Assembly: GCA_900239685.1 (NCBI GenBank)
Contig: OENT01000506.1
Span: 1-64,000, forward strand
DNA: 64,000 nt
Source: Rotaria macrura
Taxonomy: Eukaryota > Rotifera > Eurotatoria > Philodinida > Philodinidae
Reading direction: 5' to 3'
In this document: positions 48,168-60,700 of the stretch, in pieces
Layout of the letters: every line of letters begins with the position of its first letter
Position numbering within the stretch: position 1 is the stretch's first letter
Position numbers and translations under genes: made by a program
Notes under the pieces: model-generated
Seen by the model: the letters and a program-made list of their open reading frames with translations, nothing else
Databases searched by the model: none
What the model was told of the DNA's origin: nothing

Positions 48168-51080
48168 TTGGTAAAAACATTGAGCCGAAATCAGTAAGGT
48201 TTTTACTAACAAGTAGTAAACAATGTATTTACAACGGATGTTACAGTTGATCTATTTATCATAGCTTTCATCTGACACTGGAATCATTTTATTGATAGAC
48301 GAAAACATTGACCAAGTTCGTATCAAAGTATCACTCTTCCATGCATGTCAAACTAGTAAATTTAAAAGATTACATATCTATAGTGCTGCTCATTAGACTT
48401 TTCAATTAATTTTCGTTACAGACTCATACTTTTCCATGTAAGTCATAGTTTCGAATCTAGGTTTACACTTTAAATCTAGTTTCGAAAATTCAATATCTCA
48501 ATCGATGCTCGCTATAAGCGTGTAATATTTTATATTTGCTAGTCTGATGTGTGAGAGTTATCATTCGACATGAATTTTGTCAATGTTCTCGTTTGTTAGT
48601 ACAAAAGGTTTCATTGTGAATTAAATCTTTCAATGGGCTGATTTTCCATCCTGCATGAAGTAGAATCGTTGATACTGTCAGATATATCATATTTATTGAA
48701 GATGTGAAAAATGGAAAACATTTGATTTTGTCTGACGTTCACTTAGATTCCAATTGAATAGAAACTAAACTCTTCCAATGACTGATTGGCTGCTTCCAAA
48801 ACGAGTTTTATACCGTAAAAAAACACCAAATTTAATGAGAAAACATTGAAGTCAACACAATTATGAATGGCACAGAAGTTTTGTAAAAATCGTTTGCATG
48901 GCATCAACAAGAATTCCGAAGTATCATAGTATCAGCAAGATTACATCCATCACATAGACCCTGACCTATCAAATAAGAACTAGATTAGTGTAGTTAGCAC
49001 GGTCATAGAAATCTATGTGATCCGACGAGTGAATGCTAGTCAATATGATTCACAAAAATATACTTATTCATATCCTCGTGTGTGAAAATGTTATTTGATG
49101 TAGTGCCGAAAGTATTTCTCTACTATTTTAGATGCTTCTGATCTCGAGAAGAAAACCTCGAATACGAGCAACAGTCAGCCGAGAGAATTATGCAAAGGTT
49201 TTATCAGTGTTCTTGTCAAGTCTTTCTTAAGGTTACGCTCATTCGTTTTAAAAAATAGCAGAAGATAAATAGTTCGTTGCACTTGTCGACTTCTTACTCT
49301 TGTTACTTTCAAATGATCGACGATGCTATAACATTAAATTCAATCAGATTGAACAAGTGAACAAAAACACAACGATTGTCTTTAAGCTATTTTTGATTCA
49401 CAATTCGTGCTTCGAATGGTCTTCATCTACTCGACGAGAAGATATCCAACGTAGATGATCAATCCTGATGTGTGAATCAACATTGCGATTAGTATGAAAA
49501 ATGTATATGAAAGGTCTCTTCTTGTTACTTTAATAAAAACAGGTGGATGATGTCATAGTCATTGGAAATCTGCTTCATTTTGTACTAGTTTTCTATATTA
49601 ATTTTGAATTATACATATGCTGATCACTGCAAACGATAGTTATGATTGAAATAATAGGAAATAAAAATTCCAACTATACCCTACAAAAAGTCCATGTGAA
49701 TAATTCTCTGGTACTTTCTACCGACGATTTACAATGTATGACTAGATCAAAAATAAATATGACGTAGGAATCATATGTAAAATCTGTTTTTGTGGTCTTA
49801 TTTATGATACGTAATTATGATTGTTGATATGCTGAAATATTGTTAGAATTGAAAAATTCTTATCAATATTCGATGAATAAACAAATTATTGATGCCTCGT
49901 TGCTGAAATACCTCGTAATCTACACTTGTAACTCGATTGGATCGCTTCATAGTTGGTTCTAAGCCTCATGGAGTATAGATAAGGTTTGTTTCTGAGAAAG
50001 TAAAGGATCCTAGATTCTAGTTCAAATAGTCTGAACGAAGCACGCAATTTGGTAAACAGAAAACTTGAACATTTTCTTAATTATGAATACAAGCAGCTCC
50101 AGCTGATAACTATTGCAAGTGATACATGGAAATTTTCAAGTGAAAAAGTAGACCTACCAAATAGTATTTAGATAGATGCTCATCTTAGTTCAGTATTCAC
50201 AGGAAAACGATAGGATTGACACTCAACAAGAAAATGTAACATCATGGTACAGTGATCAATTATGCTCAAAGGAAGCGATTCGTAAAGAATCATTTTCTTC
50301 AAACTGTTCTTCCTGAGATCTAGATCTTATTCTAAATTTTTGCATCAAACAATACATGAACAAACACAGATTTTCGAATTTCTCTAATTTTTTTAACAGA
50401 TTCAGTCAATTTTGTTAGTTTTCCTAATCAAAATTAAGAATAAGCATTATGCAAGATCATGTAAAATTTTTTAATCGTGTACAGTCATCTATGTGAAACA
50501 AATTAGTTGAAGATTTTCATCGTTTTTGAAAGTATCCTTATCACGAGTACATTGATCGAAATTACCATAAGAAATACTATCGTGCAATCGAAATTTCGAG
50601 ATACTTCTCTTTCATGAGACATAGAAATGCTAACGTCAAATAACCTATTGAAATCTTTCCATAAATCTATCTAAAACAAAGTATTGTCTCTTGGAATGGT
50701 AGTACTAAAAGTTACAAGCCGAACATTTCTGCTTTCGCTTTAGGAAAACGTTTTTCAATTCAAAGATAGATTTATGGAAAAAAAATTGTAACGAAAATGT
50801 AATTCTTAACAGAAAATCGGGAGTGTGACAGTGGGTGTGGATGAGTGAATAAATCACACATCTATGCTCACACCCCGTCAAACAATGAGGATGCACTTGA
50901 AAATACTATGAAGCTTTTTCGTGTATTCTCGTGTGATAACAGAACGAAGCAAAAGCAACCTAAAATCTACATATATTATCATGTAAAAAAGAGCGAGAGA
51001 TAATGTAAAATCCATTTCAACAATCGACTATTGTCGTTATCTTATCTTGTCTTAGTCATATTTTCTGATCTTAATAGAAA
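48168..51080. other. gene-free stretch between repeat copies
   Basis: 2.9 kb of AT-rich sequence. No exon, RNA gene or additional repeat recognised. The 50705-50896 reading is unsupported. Confidence 0.45.
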
Positions 51081-51630
51081 ATAAATGTGAAAACTTCGGA
51101 CTTATGTCCGAGAGTTATGTGTACTTCAAAAAGTGAATGAGACAAATCAGTCATTCTCGAATGTGTGCACGGAAGAAGTATCTTGGTAAACCTTTTTGGG
51201 AAACTCCAAAACTACTGATCATCTCAGACATATCTATGCAATTTCGTTTCTAGATGCAGTTTTTGTGCATTTGCAGCCAAAGTTTTGTTAGAAAGCTGCG
51301 ATTTGGTTCAAAACTAATATCAGATTCGGAATCAGCGTTAAAAACTGAGTCACTTTACATAAGTTGTGGATAATTCTGAGAAAAACGTTTGTTTTGAAAA
51401 AATCCCTGTAGCCCACCTCAGGGATTGCTTGGTGAAAAATGACAATTTTTTCGATAACTCAACCATTTCTTGCCGGATCCTTCTCATCTTCGAACTCGAC
51501 CGAGATATTCATCAGACAATTCTGTGCACAAAATTTCAGCTCAATCGAATGTATTTGTAAAGAGTTATCGTGTTAACGGCCGGCCGGACACACTGACCGA
51601 TTCCAGAGTGTACTCACTTTTTGAGTACAC
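51081..51630 (+). mobile_element. 550-bp repeat family, copy 3
   Basis: Same length and orientation as copy 1, from ATAAATGTGAAAACTTCGG to the terminal hairpin GTGTACTCA-CTTTT-TGAGTACAC. Differences from copy 1 are scattered point changes. In the 64-codon shared frame I count about 11 differences, of which about 9 alter the residue, so it is not being kept as protein. Confidence 0.85.
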
Positions 51631-53269
51631 AAAAATGAATTTATTAACAGAACAATATAGATATTTGATTGATTTCAGAAATATTATTGTCATCGAACAT
51701 GCAAACGATTGACTGAAAAGATGCAACTTTTACTTAAGAAATAAATGATTATCTTACTTTTAAGCAGTATAAGTTTGATGCTAATGTTTTACTGGAGAAT
51801 TAAGTACTATTGAGAATGCCAAATAACTTTTCACTAATATTAAAAAAAAATTTCTAAATGAAAATGTCTGAATTTTTGACAAGACTGTTATTTTCATAGT
51901 ATCTTGAACATTTTCTACGGTGCACGATACTCCTATTTGATATTGTAAACATTCTTTAGCCAGTTTTGCTGTTGATACCATTCTAAACATCTTCATGACA
52001 TTTACCTTCGAAATATTTTCGAATCAAAACAATAATCATGAATCTAATTATAATTCTGATTATGTTGGGATGCAAGAAATCTTGAATGGATTTGGGATAT
52101 GTCATCAAATCTTTGAGGTTCGAACTTGGATTTAGTTCCTACATTTAAAATTTTGTCTAGATTTACATCATAGAATTGTTGATATGGCTTTTTTCGGCTT
52201 AGATTTGCATTTGGGATTTTTGTTTCAATTCAACATGAGTTCAAATTTGTAATCGTGCTATACTGAGATCAAATCTAAACAATTTCCTATCAATTTATAA
52301 GACTTGAGATTCTTTTCTCCGTTCTCTGACTTTCTCGTACGAAGTCTCATCAGATTTGGATACTCTAAAATTAAATCCAAATCTTCGAATCTATCTGCAC
52401 CAAATCTCAAGGCATTGGATTGGTTGGAAACCTAGGAATATCTTTCAAGAAATCTCAGTAACGATGAGACAAGTCATTCCAATGAAAAAGATCGTAGTAT
52501 CAATAGATAATTGTCTTCATATTACTGTTCTCAATATTTATTAGAAAAACCATTTCGAAAAATCTAATCTTCTTCGTTTTGTAGTATTCAATTCGAAAAT
52601 TCCAATATGTAGAGTTCTTCATCTCACACTAATTTTCTAAATACCTATTGTGTTGTAGTCAGTAGATCATCGAATAGTTGAGTGAACAGTTGTCCATAAC
52701 TTATTCGTAGTCATACAATGACTAACAGTAGTGAGCTATGAACATAGTACGCACGATGTTGTCATTACTGCATATGAGTATGTTTCAGAGAAGGATGAGG
52801 GTGTAATTCTTATTTTAAAATAGAAACTATTTGGAGATCAGAGTAAATCATGAAATTATAGTCGTCGACTAGCTTCACTTTTATTCGCTTAGTAGTTGAT
52901 AGATCTACAATTCGTTATTAGACCATTATTTGACGAAAGAATCTTTTTACCAGAAAGTCAGATGGATTGCGTATGAAATTGAAGAATAACTATGAGATGA
53001 TAAATTGATCGAGATTCATACGTTTTCTCTTTCATCAATTATTAGTCACCCATCGATCTAGATCATTGCGTGAGAAATGTCGTGTATCAAATTTCATTTT
53101 TATACACATTCGATACTTCTATCAAATGCAAAATGTAATTTGTTTTTCGCTTATTTTTGCTTGACTTGTACGATGATTGTGTTCTCACTCATATGTATAT
53201 ATACATATATTTACTCAGGTAAATGAATCCGAGTAATTTAACCTACTTTAGTAATTTCGTTTGAATCAG
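51631..53269. other. gene-free stretch
   Basis: AT-rich, with no recognised exon or RNA gene. Around 52080-52470 there are many short AAATCT/AGATTT words on both strands, perhaps a very old repeat. Confidence 0.4.
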
Positions 53270-53430
53270 TACGTGGTGACATTACTGTGAGTGTGCAAAA
53301 AGCTCGCGTGAGATTCCGTCAAATTCCTTCATTAGAATTCGACAACATCCAATATGAAGGATTCCCTTAAGATTCTGTTGGTTTTGTAAGTGCACTATAC
53401 AATCCGATTATCATAATGATCCTTCTGGGT
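53270..53430. mobile_element. remnant of the ATCCGAT / CTGGGT repeat family
   Basis: Ends AATGATCCTTCTGGGT, one base different from the right end of the 13.6-kb element (AATGATCCTCCTGGGT at 14227-14242), and contains related words (GATTCCGTCAAATTCC, AGGATTCCCTTAAGATTC, AATCCGATTAT). The left boundary is unclear. Confidence 0.5.
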
Positions 53431-54787
53431 CAGCATCTATTCGTTAATTCGATCTTTGAGAGCAAAACTCATAAATCATTTATTTTTCAAAATAAAAAAC
53501 AATAGTACAATGATGGTAGCCATTTTTAAATTTCGACCGGTGAATTTCCCTTACTTTTACGGAACCAGTTGATTTTTTGAATCGGTTATAGCGCTGATTC
53601 AAGCACAGTCACATCAGAAATAGTCTATAGAAATCATTATGAATGATATATTACAAATATCATGTTTCAATAAATAAACTTCATTCATAATGCCGTTGTT
53701 AAATACTAATAAAATGATTATAAGGTCAATATGGTCCCTCAGTGACTTCGTGTTTCATATTTTTCTCTCATGGAAATACTCCAACCGATAATTTCTAATT
53801 AGGGATTTGATGCTAATTCATTGAGAAATCCACTGTGTATTGCACTTGTTGAATTACAATTTTGATTCATTGAAACAAGTTCGTTCAAAAGTTGTTCATC
53901 GATGTGTATCTGATCCATGATAGACGAGTTTAATTTTTCATTCATAGTAATACACATCGTTGATTGTTCACGGTTCGTTGCTAATACTTTGTGCTCTTCC
54001 TAAGGTTAGCAGCTTGCACTAGTGAAAGAAATAAAGATAACTGTAACGTAGTATTCGTTTAGATTACTTGTGGAAAAAAAAATACTTTTAATTTGGCTAA
54101 ATCCAGATTTTCTCTTTCGGATGTATGAGATTATACGGCACAAGCTGAAACAAATTGTTCCCAGGAAAATAATCATATGTCTGTCAAGCTCACAATTTCC
54201 TCGGCGTTTACACATGAAAAACTATCAATCCTATTATTAAGAGTGGAACAAAAGAAATCAGCTAATCCTTTTGAATCATAGTCAAAACGTATAGTGTTGT
54301 TTTAAGACGAATATTGTTTTGAATTCATTCTTTTTTTCTTGATAAACAAAATAAACACAAAAAGAATAGAATAATAGTGAGTTTCGAAAAAAACCAAAAA
54401 CGTTTTTGTACGTCATGCATTAACAAATAAATTGTGGCTAGTTTTCTTTATCCTAATAAGCATGCGCAATAAAGCAGAAGTAAAAGAATAATAGAAAGAA
54501 AAAAAAAACAAGACAAACTTCGTATATCTTTCATTACAGTAGACAACGAAATACGGCACGAATATTGAATTGAATTTTTCTTTCTGTTTATCTCAGTGTA
54601 GACGACGTATCAAACAAAACGAGAAATTTATGAATAAACAAAGCGATTGAATAAGTTTTACTTTAAGTGAGAAGACAGCGATGAGAAGAACAAAACAGAT
54701 GAGAACATATCAATCTGTGAATATGTTGTGATTCTAAGAGACCGGCATAGAAAAATGAGATAAATAACAAAATTCAAACTCTCAATG
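53431..54787. other. gene-free stretch, 3' flank of glycosyltransferase
   Basis: AT-rich with no exon seen. A minus-strand frame at 54006-54215 is unsupported. Confidence 0.45.
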
Positions 54788-57700
54788 TCAGGAAATCGTT
54801 AACTTTTTTGTCATTACAATATTGTGATTTGTCTCAAAAGTATTTTTATTATTGTTATTTCTGTTACTGAATTTCGTTTTGTTAGGCTTGGGTGGTGTCA
54901 CTTGTACAAATGGTGCCATGAAAAATAATGCAAGTGAATTACATATTAACCATATCATAAAATAGTAAAATACATGCCATATATGTTTTAATTTGCTTAT
55001 TTTTTGTTTAGTTTTTTCTTGATCATTGTGTTTTTTAATAGCTTGATAATAGATATCATTGATTTGATTACCTGCTGAATCCCAAGAATGTTTCAATGCT
55101 TGTTGTCGTGCTTTCATCGATAGATAATTTCGATTTTTCATACCTAATTTAATAGCTTGTTCGGCTGAATCTAAATCATCAGGTTCCCATAGATAACCAT
55201 GTTCACCAGTAATAAAAAATTCTTTCAATTGTCCACCTTCCGCTGCTATGACTGGTGTACCACTGGCCATAGCTTCTAAGTAAACTTGTCCGAATGTTTC
55301 ACTTATAGATGCATATATGAAAAAATCGGCACTTGCATATGCACTTGCTAATTCTTCACCACCAAGATAACCGAAAAAGTTAACACGATCTTTGGGAAAT
55401 ACTGGCTCAAGTGTATTACGATATGGGCCATCGCCAATTATACAGAGAAATGTTTGACTTGGGATACGATCTAATACGAGCGATAGAAATTCATAATTCT
55501 TTTCTGGAGATATTCGTCCAACACAAAGAAACAATGTTATCGAATCCATTTGTTCTTCAGTAAAATTATTATATGTGCCAAACATTCGATAGCGCATTGT
55601 ACGTGAACATCGTGCTGGATTAAATAATTCGGAATCAACGCCAGTTTTCCATACAATAACAGGTCTTGGAATACCAGTATGTTCCATAAAATCAGCAAAA
55701 TCTTGACTAACAGTTAAGTTTATTGATGAATGACTTAAATGTTGCAAACGTATAAATTGATATATACGTCGTGTTAGTGTCACAGCGAACGGACGAATAT
55801 ATGTCAATAAATAAAAATCAATATTTGTATGTGATGACCATACTATTGGAATATTGAGAGATTTCGAAAATGCACCACATAGTAATGCACCTGGTGTTTG
55901 TTCAACAATATGAACAACATCGGGTGCAAATCGACGGATTACTGAATAGATTGTCGGCTAAAAAGATATAGAAATGACGTGAAGAGAAAAGATTATTGTA
56001 TTTTTTAATTAATCAAAGAATTCAATACTATTGTTAACTATGAAACTAACCTTAACTGATACCCATTGTTTGAATTCTCTAGAAGATCTTCATAAAATTG
56101 ACGCAAATATAAAAGTACTCGTTTCCATGGTTCTTTAGCACGTCTAATGAAGAAACCTAATCAAGTATCAGATCACTCTTCGACCGAAACGATGTTCATC
56201 ACACATGAATTCTTAAATCATTCACTTGTCTGTATATGCATTTTTACGAATATAGAAAACCTAACTAAAAATTATAATAAAATCTATCGTCATGTGCAAA
56301 GTTGATATTTCACATGAAAATTAAAAATTAGTTCCCCACAGATAAATTGATCAATTTTTTTGACACATTTCATTATAATGAAAGTAGTAGCGTATGATGA
56401 AAAACAAAAGAAATTTACGCATACTTTATTTTTTAGACTCGGAGAAGAAATAACCTTGAAATAATCGATAGATAAATGTTATCATTTCTTGTTCTAATAC
56501 GCGATTTCAAATGGTGGGGAAGATATTGTAGAATGAATGCAGATACCTTTATCGATACAGTACATTATAAATACATTCTTTTGTGTTTTCAAAGCATTTA
56601 ATTCGATTCGATTTGTAATAGAGTACGCAAATCTATTGTTGACGTAAGTGACTATTTCACTCTCCGTAGTTATTTTCAATATGTACAAACTTCATCTTTC
56701 CAACAGTAATATTACTTAAGCATAGGAATTATTTATTTCTTTTTTGTTGGCAAATATTTTTCTTTGAATAATTCAAATCTTATTTGATAAACTTTTGAAT
56801 ACACCATAAGATTTTAACAGACAAAATGTTTTGGTACGTTGAGTAAATATTTTGATCTTCTTTTTTTACACTCCTAATCTTATATGACTAATAACCTTGA
56901 ATATATTTTCGTTACTCATTGAAACTTTCTATTTGTATCAATTACTGCAGAAAAAAAAAACGATTATCCACGAAGCAAAAGATCATTTTTCACATAAGGA
57001 TAAAACATATATACGCCTTAAGAATATTAAGGGTAAGAATTAATTTCATTTTATTTCTATTTAAATAACATAAGTATTATTACTGTTTATGTCAATGACA
57101 TGTTACTAATACATATCAAATCTTTATTTGACTACGATTAAGTGAATCATTTTTTTTTTCTTCATTCCTATGAATCATTTTTTTACATTAATCTAGACGA
57201 GTATGAATGTAGCTTAGTGTCATAGTAATCATGTACAGGTGCGCACAGAAATAAGTTGAAAACCACAAGCACATAGACGTTTTTGCGTTCTGTTATACCA
57301 ATAATAATGTACTTACATTAGGAAAAAGAAATGGACAACCACAATCAATTTTATTTGTAAAATCAGTTGATGGTAAAATTGAAAATGTTACATGTTCTTC
57401 AAGTATTTCATTTCCTTCTACCCATTCGAGAGCTTTCTAAATTTCAAAAAGAATATTTACTCAAGCATTAGAAAAGAAAAATTCTCTATTTTGAACAACT
57501 AAACTAAATTCAACTTACATTGCAGCCCGAAATGATATGAATATGATGACCGCGCTTAGCTAGACGTCGAACGATTTCTTTGAATCGACGTGTTATACCG
57601 CTTGTAAACGATGGAAAACTTTCATCGAATATAAGAATTCTCAATGATTCCACGTTGTCATGACGATCAAAGCCATTTGTGTACACTAAAAAAGTAAATC

Positions 57701-58355
57701 GAAAGAAAAAAATGTCACTCGTTTTAAGGATTCATTTTATCCGAATTATTATTAAGCTATTTTATTGATTGAAATACCTCCGTTGGTAATCATTTGATGC
57801 TAAAAATACGTTTTTGTTTATTTATATCTCAAAACAAAGGATATTCAATAAATGAATGCGAGAAACAAAATAATACGCGACGCTAGTCTATCATCCATAT
57901 TATATATATATATATATCCTTTCGAAACTGAGTATTCGACAGTTAAAATCAATTCTTTTCTTTTTCTTTCTCGCTCTTTTTCTCGTTCTCCTTCTTTCTT
58001 TCGTTAGTCACATACTCTTTCACACAATATGTATACATAACGACTTCGACATGAATGGTATGTGAGCGAAAAAAATCCAATCCATTTTCACCATTGTGTG
58101 CATGTTGAATTGAAGTTACTATATTGTTTTCGAATACTCACTTTCATGATGATGATGATGATTGGCAGCATTTTTTCGCACTTTCACCACATTTTTAACT
58201 GTCAAATCTTGTGCCGAGGAAACAGATGATGAAAAAAGGGTTGCGGATAATGCTGCACAAGAAGTTTTTGCAAAATTTAATTTCCACCAAGATGTTGAAG
58301 TTTCATATGGAGATGAAGACGAGGATGATGTTGCAGTTGCATAGGATGATAACAT
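54788..58355 (-). CDS. GT4 glycosyltransferase of the SQD2 (sulfoquinovosyl-DAG synthase) type
   Basis: Four exons (58142-58355, 57519-57685, 57317-57436, 54788-55957) join in frame for 556 aa. The N-terminus is Ser/Thr-rich, then a GT-B donor/acceptor fold begins: LRILIFDESFPSFTSGITRR, EIVRRLAKRGHHIHIISG, RRFAPDVVHIVEQTPG, SSHTNIDFY, VWKTGVDSELFNP, VGRISPEKNYEFL, IGDGPYR, FFGYLGGEELASAYASADFF, and the E-x7-E motif ETFGQVYLEAMASG. The order and wording (WKxGVDSExF.P, GYLGGEELAxAYAS) closely follow plant, algal and cyanobacterial SQD2, which makes the plastid sulfolipid SQDG. A C-terminal hydrophobic helix (YYFMIWLICNSLALFFMAPF) and a basic Asn-rich tail are not typical of SQD2. Introns show it is host-adapted. 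The true acceptor in an animal is unknown; another glycolipid is possible. Confidence 0.85.
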
Positions 58356-60544
58356 GGCATTATATTCTTTGAAAAGAAAAAAAAACATATGTTTTTATGG
58401 TGTAAGTCGGTCGAAATGAAAGCGGTAATGATGTCGTTTAAAACCATAATCGACTAGAATATGCTCGAATTACGCTCGTTTATGATGAAAATACTATCCG
58501 TTATGGTTCGCTGCTATCCCGGTGTAAAACTGGTTATAAGACAGTCATCCTGTATATTAGAAAAATAAAAAGTCATTAAAGATGGCTTCCGGTCACCATC
58601 ACTTGATCATAGTTTTATTACTTACGGCAGTAAATAAACTGTTTGTCTAATATCTACCTCAACTTTTTGTAACCGTGTCGCTTCGAAATTTGATAATCTG
58701 TCTGAAACATCTTGCAAGATACTTTTTCAAATTATACAATTAGTTCTGCTTTTAAAATAAACCAACGGTTACACGCTTTTCAATATTATTTTTCTTTTTG
58801 TAAATAATAATATTACCTTCAGGTTCCTCTTTGAATTTTAACTGAATAAAAGAATTATTTCGGTAAACCAACTTCAATACGATAGATAAATATTCGCACT
58901 TTCTATAAATAGAAAAAAATTTACGCCGACTGACTAATGTTTGACTCTAATTTTAGCTGTTATGATTTTATGTAAATGTAAAAAAAAAAACTTCATCCTA
59001 TAAATACATACTTTTAAATATTTTGTTCCGATTTCATCTGAAACGAAAATTATCGTTTTCTAAATTGGCATTAGTAAATCTTCAAGATTTTTCTATGGAT
59101 CTCAAATAAACAAAAAATCATCACTGAGTACGAATAATATCTAGAGCATATGTCTTTGTGTTTGACGGATCAATAGAAATGAGAAGAACAAAAGTTAGTT
59201 TAAAATTCGAAAGTTTTCTTTGAATTACATGTTAAAGTGAATGAACATTTGATTTCATGTAAATGTTCGGTTTTTCATTCTTCTATAGTTTTTTTCTCAC
59301 TGCTTTCTAAAGGGTCGCTACAATCTTTGTATTGAATAATAGAACTTATAATTTCGTTTGTTTTCGTATAAAAGTAGAAGTGTTTTTTCATCAACCTTTA
59401 TCGAAGTGAAGAGTAAAATCGTGTTTTATTTAGAAACTATGTATTAACGCTATATGACAGCCTTTTACAGATTTAAATGAAAAACACAACGTTTATTATG
59501 ATCACTGTGCTGTCATTTACGATACTTCGAAAACCGTCATCATAAACATTATCAATATTTCACAGCGTTATAGAAAACAGATAAGATCATCAGTACAATA
59601 TCAGTTGTTTTGATGATCGTGCTGTCATCGTTCATAACAGTTTACTAATCATTTCATGGGACATGAGGGAGTCATCAAAACAAATAACTTGTGGTGAATC
59701 ATTGCCCTAGGACATGTTAGAAAAATAATCTATCAATGAGTTCTCTTATCATAGGGTGTTGTATTGATTTATTTAGTTTTGATTGAAAACATAGAAAAAA
59801 AGAAAATTATTGACAAAAATAAGTTTCCTAACGACTGACTTACTCAGCTATTTGCTTTTTATTTATTACACAATACTATATGAAATCATTCACTTGCATT
59901 GTAGCTAGATGTCAGCATAGAGTGATTAAAATGAACAAATGAATCTGAAAGTGCAACATGAATTCATAGAAATTTTACATGTAGAATGCTAGTGTGCAAC
60001 ATATGCATGCAACAAAATACAAAGAAAAGAGGATTTTCCCGTTTACTCGTACAGCATCCAGTGCTGCTTATTAATCGTCAGAACATGTAACCACATGTCC
60101 CTCTTCATTTTCTTCTTGTCATCGCCAGATCTTCATCTCAGTGTATGTTCTTAGATTACATAGCATTCTTCGATTCTTTCTATTCTCAGAGCGAGCGGAA
60201 AACTCAGAAAGGACCATAGAGAAAGAGAGAGAGAGAGAGAAACAAAAAGCAACACATTTATTCAAAAAAAAAAGAAAAGCAAGAGAAGAAGAAATAGTTG
60301 TAATAGTTCTCTAAGGTTGCCACCCGATCAAATGTCAAATGATGCGAAAAACAAGCAATCGAATAAGAGAAATAAAATCATTTATTCATAAATTAATCAA
60401 ACTATATTTAGTGCCAATTTTTTAAGAATTCTAAGATTGATTTGAAGTTTTTTTCCTATTTCTTACCCATAATTATAAATATTAACTGAAACTTAAGAAT
60501 AACGGTAAAGATAAATCAAGAAAATGTTTATCATATTTTGCATC
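58356..60544. other. gene-free stretch with GA microsatellite
   Basis: AT-rich. A (GA)n tract lies at ~60222-60240. No exon recognised. Confidence 0.45.
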
Positions 60545-60700
60545 CTATTTTCTCAATGAAACCAATAAAAAGACTGTCTCATATTTTTCTTTCAATAATT
60601 TATACAACGATAATGTTCGTCCATTGACCTTAGTTTCAATATATTTTACATCTGGGTTTTCTCTAATAGATTTTATTACGATTGTTAATGATCCATTCAT
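60545..60700 (-). CDS. small ORF, 51 aa, hypothetical
   Basis: ATG 60700 sits one base after an acceptor-like AG (ataacatttag) and opens MNGSLTIVIKSI..., then DVKYIETKVNGRTLSLYKLL, ending FLLVSLRK-stop. It has mixed, protein-like composition but no known family. It could be a terminal exon of an unseen gene or chance. Confidence 0.2.
   Translation of the reverse strand: MNGSLTIVIKSIRENPDVKYIETKVNGRTLSLYKLLKEKYETVFLLVSLRK

Noticed and set aside
47594..51630. Segmental duplication to explain repeat copies 2 and 3
   Set aside because: Similarity stops abruptly at the same hairpin and ATAAATG ends in all three copies and the flanks are unrelated, as expected of a mobile element.
58162..58344. 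60-codon plus-strand acidic frame
   Set aside because: Antisense to the first exon of the glycosyltransferase, whose GTGAGT donor and in-phase join to exon 2 support the minus strand.
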